A DNA stretch of 64,000 nt from positions 4,340,001 to 4,404,000 of the forward strand of contig NZ_CP150302.1 of assembly GCF_038051945.1 (NCBI RefSeq), given 5' to 3'. The DNA is from Paenibacillus sp. FSL H3-0469 (GTDB lineage Bacteria > Bacillota > Bacilli > Paenibacillales > Paenibacillaceae). The translations under genes were made by a program, and so were the position numbers. Below are positions 34,994-42,577 of this stretch, in pieces. The notes under the pieces were generated by a model. The model searched no databases, had not been told where the DNA came from, and saw only the letters and a program-made list of their open reading frames with translations. Numbering within the stretch: position 1 is the first letter of the stretch; each line of letters begins with the position of its first letter.

Positions 34994-35024
34994 TTGGCTT
35001 TGAGCTAGCTAAAGGCTGTATAAT
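34994..35024 (+). promoter_or_regulatory. Promoter of the second merR-type gene
   Basis: TTGGCT (34994-34999) and TATAAT (35019-35024) are separated by 19 bases that include AGCTAGCT. Probable autoregulated promoter of the gene at 35067. Confidence 0.55.
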
Positions 35025-35066
35025 ATCTTTCAATATCAGCTTTCATAAAGGAGGAACAGTAATCCG

Positions 35067-35462
35067 ATGCTCACCATCAGTCAAGTGTCAGAACAAACAG
35101 GACTAACTCCTTATACAATCCGTTATTATGAAAAAATCGGGGTGCTACATGAACCCATGCGCAGTAATGGAGGGGCTCGTGTCTACCATGAAAGCGAGGT
35201 TTCCTACATTCAATGTCTAAATAAACTTAAAAAATTGGGTTTATCGCTTGAGGAGATTACAGAATTTACTCGTGAGGGCTGTGTCATGGATAAAATTCAA
35301 CAAGGGGAGAAACCTTCTACTTATAGTCCAACTTTAAAAAAGCGGATTGAAATCCTTGAGCAGCATCTGATGGAGCTGGAATCCAAGCGGCAAGAAATTG
35401 ATTACATGATTTCTCTCGCCGCAGAGAAACTTACCCTATACCAAGGACTTACGAAGGAATAA
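35067..35462 (+). CDS. MerR-family transcriptional regulator (AdhR-like)
   Basis: A 131-aa MerR protein: HTH LTISQVSEQTGLTPYTIRYYEKIGVL, then RVYHESEVSYIQCLNKLKKLGLSLEEI and a C-terminal coiled coil. A single Cys in FTREGCVMD resembles the redox-sensitive Cys of AdhR/NmlR-type aldehyde-responsive regulators. AAAGGAGG lies upstream of the ATG. The divergent MBL hydrolase with a MerR-type promoter is the likely target. Confidence 0.92.
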   Translation: MLTISQVSEQTGLTPYTIRYYEKIGVLHEPMRSNGGARVYHESEVSYIQCLNKLKKLGLSLEEITEFTREGCVMDKIQQGEKPSTYSPTLKKRIEILEQHLMELESKRQEIDYMISLAAEKLTLYQGLTKE

Positions 35463-35511
35463 ACACAGCTACAAACGTATGAGCTTCATCCTGGTTTAAA
35501 AAGAGGGTGAA

Positions 35512-38106
35512 TCATATATTCTCTTGCTTTAATGCATCAATAATATTCTCCTTTTTTACTTTAGCTCCGGAATAAACAACCGCAGAGCTGACAATGACAA
35601 ATACACACACAATGACAGACAGAATGCTCATCCAGGGCAGGGTGAACCCATAGCTGAATTTGTTCGCAAATGCTTTATAGATCAGAACCATCACGGCGAA
35701 ACTGACAGGAAGCCCATACAAGAGCGACTTGACCCCATAAAAAACACTCTCATAGTTCAGCATTTTTGCAAACCCCTTTGGCGTCACGCCTACGGATTTC
35801 AGCATCGCAAATTCCCGTTTGCGAAGAACCAGCCCTGTTGAGATCGTATTAAAGATGTTCGCAACGGAAATCACAGAGATTAATACGATAAAACCGTAAG
35901 AAAAGACGTTCATCAGCAGAATCTGTTGTTCTTCTCTTATTCTGAATTGATATACATTGTAGACATTCAGATGGGTCTCATTCATCGCTTCAATTTCCTG
36001 CTGCGTTTTCACCGGTTCCGTGCTTTTCAAATGAAGGTACATCGAAGCTTTAGCCAGCTCCTCGCCGTCTGCCAGCCGCTTCATGACGCGTTCCGACACG
36101 ATCATATTTAACCCGCCTACGCCTATCGGGCTCATCCCCATCGGTGCCTGATCCGTCAATGCGGCAATTATCACTTGATTTGTCTTCGTTTCTTCCCCGC
36201 TCGCTTTAAAAAAACTCGTTAGCTCGATAGGTTGTCCGATATTCGCATATATGGACTTCGTCTGAATATATTTCCCCGTATCTATATCTTTGTAATGAAT
36301 CGTATCCATCACGATTGCGGCGGGATGATCCAGATCCGTAAGCTGTTCGTAATCTGCGTGAGCTGCTCTGGCATAGGCTTGCAGGCTCGAATCATTCAGT
36401 GCATAGAGCTTAATTTCGTAAGGGTATTTCCCGTCTTGCAGCATACTCTTATCCTGCTTAACCTTCTCCTGCAATTCGTCGGCGATGCTTGCTGCATCGA
36501 CCCAAGCGGTCCTGACTAACTCATGACTCACGCTGTATTCCGTGACGCCATCCAGAGATACAAGCGATTGCATCAACTGGTCATCATCTAGTCTTTCGCC
36601 ATTCCTGGACGACACTTCAATATCGTAATTGATGCCTTCCAGCGACAATGCCAGAGATTGTGTCAGGCCAGCCGTGAAAAACGATATCGTCAAAAACAAA
36701 ACGATGCTGGTGACAAGCGAAAAAAGAATAACATGATGTCTTCGTTTGTTCCTCTTTAAGTTTTTCAGCCCGATTTCTGCTTCAATTCCGAAGAGCTTAC
36801 GAATGATCTCGGGCGTCTTCACTGCTTTGACAGTAAGCTTTACGTCAGTGGTTTGGCGAATCGCGTCTATAGGAGATACCCTGGATGCTTTAACCGCCGG
36901 GAAATACGCCGAAACGAAAATTGTCAGCATCGAAACAAGACAAGTAATCAAGAGCAATAACGGCGTGACGATAAGCCTCAGCTTTTCACTCGTCCATAAT
37001 GCCCCTTCAATCATTATGTTCATGAACGAAAAGGTGATTCCGATTCCGGCAAGACCGCATAAGATGCCAATGGGAATGCTGATCAAACCAATGACGATCC
37101 CTTCAAAGAATACGGAATTTCGCTTCTGCCTTTTCGTTGCCCCCACGCTCGCGAGCATCCCTAAATAGCGGGAACGTTCCGAGACGGATATCGCAAAGGC
37201 GTTATAGATGAGTCCAACCGAGCCAATGATAATGATCCCCATAATGATTGCCGATAATGAGAACATCATACTGGATGAGGTTCCGCTACTGGACAAGCCA
37301 TAATAATGAAGCAAATCATTATTAAATTGGACAGTGTTAATTTGGTTTTTCTCAGCCAGCTTCTCCGCATGTGCGAACAAGAACGGACTGACCTGCTGCA
37401 AGACTACCGACGCATCGACCCGATCGTCCCTCCCGATGATTTGATCATCGACATAGCTAATGATCGTATAAGCCGGGGCCCAAGCCGTTTCTGACAACGG
37501 ACGTTTAATGAAACCTACCACAGTATAATCCCTAATTACGCTATGCTGTAATGTCTCGGTCAATGTGCCGTCTTTCCTGCGCAGCGTTTCCGTCTGATCC
37601 AGGGGATGATCGCCCCCTTGTTCGAATCGGTCGCCGACGCGAAGCGTCAGACGGTCGCCGATTTCGTACTTCACTTTGCCATTTGTTGCAACAGACTCGG
37701 AGATTACAACCTCCTTGTCCGTGTGCGGAAGACGTCCCTTGCTTATTTCAATCTGAAATTGTGTGAACCCTTGCTTATCATATTCCTTGATGAACAAGTA
37801 CGGCTTATTGGAATTTTGTCCCCCTTCTAATGGGGCATACCCAAGGTCTCTTGTGATGGCAACCGTTTTGGTTGCATCATCGCCCTGTATCGCTGCAAGC
37901 TGTTTCTTGGTTATATCCTGATACTGAATATGCCACTCCCCTGTATCTGAGATTGTTTGTCTGATCATTAAATCCGCAAAGGAAAAAATAAGCGTAATGA
38001 CAGCGGTCATCATGGATACCGAAATAATGACGCCAAAAATAGTCAAAAGTGTTCGTCTCTTGTTCTGCTTCAGATGCCGGATGGTTAATGTATTGACAAT
38101 ATTCAT
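35512..38106 (-). CDS. ABC transporter permease (FtsX/MacB-type)
   Basis: This 864-aa permease has an N-terminal helix after the basic RHLKQNKRRTLLTIFGVIIS segment, a long extracytoplasmic domain, two FtsX-type (PF02687) blocks of transmembrane helices (about 275-400 and 735-850), and a second extracytoplasmic domain between them. It overlaps the ATPase stop by four bases. With the ATPase it resembles antimicrobial-peptide detoxification transporters controlled by BceRS/VanRS-like systems. Export of a peptide or removal of it from its target is inferred, not shown. Confidence 0.9.
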   Translation of the reverse strand: MNIVNTLTIRHLKQNKRRTLLTIFGVIISVSMMTAVITLIFSFADLMIRQTISDTGEWHIQYQDITKKQLAAIQGDDATKTVAITRDLGYAPLEGGQNSNKPYLFIKEYDKQGFTQFQIEISKGRLPHTDKEVVISESVATNGKVKYEIGDRLTLRVGDRFEQGGDHPLDQTETLRRKDGTLTETLQHSVIRDYTVVGFIKRPLSETAWAPAYTIISYVDDQIIGRDDRVDASVVLQQVSPFLFAHAEKLAEKNQINTVQFNNDLLHYYGLSSSGTSSSMMFSLSAIIMGIIIIGSVGLIYNAFAISVSERSRYLGMLASVGATKRQKRNSVFFEGIVIGLISIPIGILCGLAGIGITFSFMNIMIEGALWTSEKLRLIVTPLLLLITCLVSMLTIFVSAYFPAVKASRVSPIDAIRQTTDVKLTVKAVKTPEIIRKLFGIEAEIGLKNLKRNKRRHHVILFSLVTSIVLFLTISFFTAGLTQSLALSLEGINYDIEVSSRNGERLDDDQLMQSLVSLDGVTEYSVSHELVRTAWVDAASIADELQEKVKQDKSMLQDGKYPYEIKLYALNDSSLQAYARAAHADYEQLTDLDHPAAIVMDTIHYKDIDTGKYIQTKSIYANIGQPIELTSFFKASGEETKTNQVIIAALTDQAPMGMSPIGVGGLNMIVSERVMKRLADGEELAKASMYLHLKSTEPVKTQQEIEAMNETHLNVYNVYQFRIREEQQILLMNVFSYGFIVLISVISVANIFNTISTGLVLRKREFAMLKSVGVTPKGFAKMLNYESVFYGVKSLLYGLPVSFAVMVLIYKAFANKFSYGFTLPWMSILSVIVCVFVIVSSAVVYSGAKVKKENIIDALKQENI

Positions 38107-38792
38107 CGCCTGATCACCTCATTTTTGGCAATCCTCCCATCTTCAATCGAAATGATTCGGTCGGCTTGCAGGGCGATCCGTTCGTCATGCGTGATTACGA
38201 TCAGTGTCTGATGATAGGTCTTATTCAGCATTTTCAATAAATCGACGATCTCGCTGCTATTCCTGCTGTCCAGATTCCCGGTGGGTTCGTCGGCCAGCAT
38301 GATCGCAGGATTGCCGATGATCGCTCTGCCAATCGAGACACGCTGCTGCTGTCCACCGGATAGCTGATTTGGCAGATGGTTTAACCGATGCTGCAAATTC
38401 AGCTTATTCACAAGATCAGCCAATTGCTTTTGATCTACCTTTTGTTGATCCAGCAAGAGCGGCAGCGTAATATTCTCTTCCACCGTCAGGACGGGAATCA
38501 GATTGAAGAACTGGTAGATCAGCCCGATTTGCCTGCGTCTGAAGATGGCCAGCTGCGTTTCGTCCAAGGTATACATATCCGTATCCTGAACATACACTTT
38601 CCCGCCAGTCGGCCGATCCACACCGCCCAGCATATGAAGGAGTGTAGATTTCCCCGATCCGGAAGGTCCAATAATGGCGACGAATTCACCTTTTTGGACC
38701 GAAAAGGAAACATCATCCAGCGCCTTCACCGCCGATTCGCCTGTGCCGTATATTTTGGACAAATTTTCAATGGTTAAAATCTCCATTGCCAT
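38103..38792 (-). CDS. ABC transporter ATP-binding protein
   Basis: A 229-aa MacB/LolD/BceA-type ATPase. Walker A is GPSGSGKST, the signature is LSGGQQQRVSIGRAI, Walker B is IMLADEPTGNLD, and the H-loop is VITHDE. It energises the FtsX-type permease encoded next and overlapping. Two start codons (38792 and 38786) are both plausible given AGGAAG upstream. Confidence 0.95.
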   Translation of the reverse strand: MAMEILTIENLSKIYGTGESAVKALDDVSFSVQKGEFVAIIGPSGSGKSTLLHMLGGVDRPTGGKVYVQDTDMYTLDETQLAIFRRRQIGLIYQFFNLIPVLTVEENITLPLLLDQQKVDQKQLADLVNKLNLQHRLNHLPNQLSGGQQQRVSIGRAIIGNPAIMLADEPTGNLDSRNSSEIVDLLKMLNKTYHQTLIVITHDERIALQADRIISIEDGRIAKNEVIRR

Positions 38793-38810
38793 CCCTACTT
38801 CCTTAGATGC

Positions 38811-39749
38811 TCAATTCCAGGAATATACCATCTCTCTATATCCAACATCCCACAGGGTTTCATTCCCCTCAATGGTTATCTTAAGCTCATTAGCCCGGGT
38901 GAGATGAAGGATCCTATTATCCGGCTCATGGAGCTGATCTTTTGCAGATACAGACAGGAGCTCATTCCCGTCAACGGTAACCTTAAGGCTGCCCTGAAAA
39001 TCCTTATGATCAGGAATTCCATAATTCAAGCTAAGATACAGTTCTCCCTTATTGTCTAGCGAATACGTATAGGTTTCCTTCTTTTTACCTTCGATGCCAT
39101 ACACATTATATTGGGGTGTCACGTCTTGGCCGCCAATCTTAAGGCTGTCCTGTTTGGTTCCCGTTAATCGATTTCCGGTACTATCTTCCCATTCGTTTAT
39201 CGCTACAAAAGGGGCCAGCTCTTTGGTGAACACTTGATCAACTACTCCGAAGACCCCCCATACGCCGAGCATTAACACAGCACTGGCAATTCCTGTAGCA
39301 GCGATATTTCTCCAGTAGTTTTGTGTACGGAAGCCAATCTTGTAGCCCCCGAATCCAATAGCAGCGCCCACTGAGTTCGTTATGACGTCGTTCGTGTCAA
39401 AGCTGCCGAGGAATGTTAGGGCCTGGATGGTCTCCACCACAAGAATGGACAGGATAAACCCTGTCATGAAGCGAACAAAGCTGGTGCGGTATAACAGCGG
39501 AAACAGTATGCCAAAAGGTATGAAGGCTGCAAAGTTTCCAATACCCACCAAGTCCATCAGTGTCGGATGTAGAAGATCGGAAAGACCCGGCACCCTAAAA
39601 AAACCGTCCGGCCAAAAAATAAAGGTGTACTGACTGTTTTGATCTACAGTATCCGCTCTGCCGAAAGCAAAAAGCATAAAATAAAGAATAATCAGGGTGT
39701 AGCCTATCGTAATCATAAAAGTAATCTTGCGCTGCTGCTTCATTTGCAT
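38811..39749 (-). CDS. VanZ-family membrane protein
   Basis: A 312-aa protein with an N-terminal VanZ domain of about five helices (FMLFAFGRAD, GNFAAFIPFGILFPLLY, QALTFLGSFDTNDVITNSVGAAIGF) and a C-terminal extracytoplasmic beta domain of about 120 aa. VanZ proteins confer low-level glycopeptide/lipoglycopeptide resistance by a mechanism still unclear. Placement between a two-component system and an ABC exporter suggests a common antibiotic-response operon. GGAGG nine bases before ATG 39749 decides the start. Confidence 0.88.
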   Translation of the reverse strand: MQMKQQRKITFMITIGYTLIILYFMLFAFGRADTVDQNSQYTFIFWPDGFFRVPGLSDLLHPTLMDLVGIGNFAAFIPFGILFPLLYRTSFVRFMTGFILSILVVETIQALTFLGSFDTNDVITNSVGAAIGFGGYKIGFRTQNYWRNIAATGIASAVLMLGVWGVFGVVDQVFTKELAPFVAINEWEDSTGNRLTGTKQDSLKIGGQDVTPQYNVYGIEGKKKETYTYSLDNKGELYLSLNYGIPDHKDFQGSLKVTVDGNELLSVSAKDQLHEPDNRILHLTRANELKITIEGNETLWDVGYREMVYSWN

Positions 39750-39850
39750 GGTTGTACCTCCGTCGTTCATCTGATAAATATCATTTTATCTGTCTAAAAT
39801 GACTTTACAGTGACTTTGGAGGTGACAGTTCAGTCACTTACGGAGTGCTG

Positions 39851-40852
39851 TTAAATGACATGCTTATAAAATTTGATCCGAAACTCTGTACCCCTCCCGC
39901 TGTCGCTCGCTACATCAATCACGCCGTTCTGGCTTGCAATGATGCTGTGAGCCATCGCAAGCCCTATACCGATGCTTCCTTCATTAGCATTCTTTCCTTT
40001 ATAAAAACGTTTGAATACATAAGGCAAATCCTCTTTCGGAATGCCCTCTCCGTTGTCAGCAATAACAATTTCCGTAAATAGCACGTTGTCGGAGAATGTG
40101 ATGGTAATCGCACCGCCCTCAGGGGTATGCTCCACTCCATTCTTCAAAATATTGATAACCGCTTCAGCAGTCCAATGGAAATCGCCGTCAAAAGAGACGT
40201 TGTCATCCCCTGTGATGGAAACGGTCTGTCCCTTAATATCCATCGGAATCATAACTGGCTCCAGTGCCTTTTGGATTAGGGTTTTCATGTGTATTCGATC
40301 TTTTTTGAACGGGATCGTTCCCGCATCCATTTTCGCCAGCTTTAATAAGGATGAAACAAGCCAATCGATCCGTTCAAGCTGAATGCGGATATGATGGGTG
40401 AACTCCGTTCTTTTGAGTGGAGGCAGGTCAGGGGCGCTTAACAGATCTGCCATGACTGTCATAGAGGTGATCGGTGTTTTGAGCTGATGCGAAATATCTG
40501 AGATTGCATCGGTCAGTTGAAGCTTATCCTGCTGCAATAGCGAACGATGCTCGGAGAGCATGCGTGTCACCTTGTAAATATCATTCTTTAAGATGCTAAG
40601 CTCACCTTCTTGATTATCGCGAGGATCAAGGGAGGCCTGCCCGCTGCTAATCTCCCGCAAATAGACGGACAGCTTCTCTAGCTCGTAATATCTCCGTTTT
40701 GTGAATAATACAGCTGTGCCGGTAAGCAGCACGGATACAATAATAACCAGGGCTGCGGCGACAGACGAAATCAAAGCAGCAATGACGATCGCCGATAAGC
40801 TGATCGAACCCATGACGAGTAATAATATTTGATTTTCCCGATTGCGCAACAT
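39851..40852 (-). CDS. Sensor histidine kinase (BceS/VanS-like)
   Basis: A 333-aa kinase with two closely spaced N-terminal helices (about 10-50) and almost no extracytoplasmic domain, the intramembrane-sensing layout. HisKA motif ISDISHQLKTPITSM contains the phospho-His; the HATPase has N-box INILKNGVEHTPEGG and G-box DNGEGIPKEDL. Its ATG directly follows the regulator stop codon. Such kinases often sense peptide antibiotics through their partner ABC transporter. Confidence 0.93.
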   Translation of the reverse strand: MLRNRENQILLLVMGSISLSAIVIAALISSVAAALVIIVSVLLTGTAVLFTKRRYYELEKLSVYLREISSGQASLDPRDNQEGELSILKNDIYKVTRMLSEHRSLLQQDKLQLTDAISDISHQLKTPITSMTVMADLLSAPDLPPLKRTEFTHHIRIQLERIDWLVSSLLKLAKMDAGTIPFKKDRIHMKTLIQKALEPVMIPMDIKGQTVSITGDDNVSFDGDFHWTAEAVINILKNGVEHTPEGGAITITFSDNVLFTEIVIADNGEGIPKEDLPYVFKRFYKGKNANEGSIGIGLAMAHSIIASQNGVIDVASDSGRGTEFRIKFYKHVI

Positions 40853-41536
40853 CTAATCACCAACCTTATAGCCTAAACCGCGTACCGTTTTGATCAGAGC
40901 CGGCTGCTCTGGATTATCCTCCAGCTTTTCCCTTAGCCTTTTGATATAGACCGTTAACGTGTTGTCATTCACGAAATCGCCGGCCACGTCCCAGATTTGC
41001 TCCAAGAGCTGATTCCTGGTGAGGACCTGCCCAACGTGGTTGCCAAAGATCAGCAATAAGCGGTATTCCAAGGCGGTTAGCGAAATTTCGGCACCGTTTT
41101 TATATACTTTGCCTTCCAGCGTATGGATGCGCACATTGTCAATGTCAATAACCGCTCCGGCATGGAACAGCTTCTGGTATCTCCGCAAGACGGACTTGAT
41201 CCGGGAGAGAAGCTCGCGAACCCGAAAAGGCTTGGTAATGTAATCATCGGCTCCCATATCGAGCCCCATCACGACATTGACCTCATCATCAATCACTGTT
41301 AAAAAAATGACCGGGATATCCCGTCGTTCCTTCACCATCTTGCATAATTCATAACCAGTTCCGTCTGGAAGCTGTAAATCGAACAGGCACAAAGTGAACT
41401 GATCGATGTCTTCGGCGAGCACCTTTCGGGCTGAAGCGGCATTATGGCAGAGAACGGTCCAATAACCCTCTTGCTGCAGCGAATATTCCAGTCCCGACGC
41501 GATCGTCTTATCATCTTCAACTAATAATATTTTCAT
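40853..41536 (-). CDS. OmpR/PhoB-type response regulator
   Basis: A 227-aa regulator starting MKILLVEDDKTIASGLEYSL: a receiver domain with acidic pair EDD and phospho-Asp in LFDLQLPDGTG, then a winged-helix Trans_reg_C domain ending KLEDNPEQPALIKTVRGLGYK. The frame is open to 41617, but the receiver N-terminus fixes the start near 41536 (AAGGA upstream). First gene of the five-gene RR-kinase-VanZ-ATPase-permease operon. Confidence 0.93.
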   Translation of the reverse strand: MKILLVEDDKTIASGLEYSLQQEGYWTVLCHNAASARKVLAEDIDQFTLCLFDLQLPDGTGYELCKMVKERRDIPVIFLTVIDDEVNVVMGLDMGADDYITKPFRVRELLSRIKSVLRRYQKLFHAGAVIDIDNVRIHTLEGKVYKNGAEISLTALEYRLLLIFGNHVGQVLTRNQLLEQIWDVAGDFVNDNTLTVYIKRLREKLEDNPEQPALIKTVRGLGYKVGD

Positions 41537-41601
41537 CTGAAGGTCATCCTTATGATTGATTTTAGAATATTTAATGAATGAAAACATCCTCTTTGACCTC
41601 T

Positions 41602-41715
41602 TCATGCTCCTGTACAATCATTTCTGGCTGTCAGTATCTCAAATCCCTCTTGTCTAGTCAACTTAAACGCTGCATTGGAAACCTGTTCTTTAGTAACCTC
41701 TGCTTTTGGAGGCAT
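41602..41715 (-). pseudogene. Relic of a TetR-family regulator (N-terminal fragment)
   Basis: The frame MPPKAEVTKEQVSNAAFKLT-RQEGFEILTARN matches the first helices of TetR proteins, then stops after only 37 codons before the recognition helix. No ribosome site precedes it. A truncated regulator left between the methyltransferase and the response-regulator operon. Confidence 0.6.
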
Positions 41716-41737
41716 TTTTTTACGTAACAACAAAGGG

Positions 41738-41769
41738 CCATCCCTCGGGGGATAGCCCTTGACGTTAGC
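41738..41769 (-). terminator. Terminator after methyltransferase gene (repeated at 49284)
   Basis: GGGCTATCC/GGATGGCCC hairpin (minus strand) followed by TTTGTTGTT. The 3' flank AAGAAATAAGCTAACGTCAA is shared base for base with the hairpin at 49284-49327. Confidence 0.7.
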
Positions 41770-42519
41770 TTATTTCTTTATACATTTGATGATAATTGTT
41801 GGAGGACTTAAACGTGCCTTCATCCCCGAATACCATTGAGCCGGTAAACTATCATCTGTCTCAGGAACCCGTGATTCTTCAATTACCCGTTCTATAAAAA
41901 AGCCGGCATTTGCAAGTTCATTTAATATTGTGCTGACTTTTCGATGGTGCATAATCACGGGTACTCTCCGCCAAGTTACCTGATAAGGTCCTTCGGAATG
42001 ATAGGATTGAGCATAGGTTATTCTTCCATCATCATATGTCAGCCTGCTTTGCATTGGATGTTCCCAACTAAATACGAATACCCCGCCGTTTTTTAATTTT
42101 TTGTAAATGTTAGATAGTGTCCGTGCTATATCGACTGTCCAGCCTAACGCATAAACCGAAAATACGATATCAAAATATTCACTGGGCAAGTCATCTATGT
42201 TTTCCATAGACATTTGTTTTATATTCCCGGTCGTTCTATTTTCCTGGAGCAGCTCCTTAGCATAATTAACCTGAGTAGTCGATAAATCGATTCCCCAGAC
42301 ATCCCCTGCACCTCTGCTTGCCATGTATAAGAGCGAGTGTCCACTGCCACAACCAATCTCAAGTACTGTCTTGCCAGCAACATCACCTAGAAGATTTATT
42401 TCATCCTCTGTAGGTGCATATGGCCCATATTCCGGCAAAGCATGTATTCCGAAATATTGATCGGCTACTTCATCCCATCCTGCTTTGTTGATCTCAAGCA
42501 TTTCTTTTCGATCTAGCAT
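41770..42519 (-). CDS. Class I SAM-dependent methyltransferase
   Basis: A 249-aa methyltransferase. SAM-binding motif I is VLEIGCGSGHSLLYMASRGA, followed by VWGIDLSTTQVNYAKELL and IDDLPSEYFDIVFSVYALGW. It is a small-molecule methyltransferase of UbiE/Methyltransf_11 type; the substrate cannot be told. Single gene with GGGAGG-type ribosome site, ending at the repeated terminator cassette. Confidence 0.92.
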   Translation of the reverse strand: MLDRKEMLEINKAGWDEVADQYFGIHALPEYGPYAPTEDEINLLGDVAGKTVLEIGCGSGHSLLYMASRGAGDVWGIDLSTTQVNYAKELLQENRTTGNIKQMSMENIDDLPSEYFDIVFSVYALGWTVDIARTLSNIYKKLKNGGVFVFSWEHPMQSRLTYDDGRITYAQSYHSEGPYQVTWRRVPVIMHHRKVSTILNELANAGFFIERVIEESRVPETDDSLPAQWYSGMKARLSPPTIIIKCIKK

Positions 42520-42577
42520 GACTTCCCTCCTATTGGTCTTCTTTAGTACATCTATTGTTACTACCTCCTCGGGCTAC

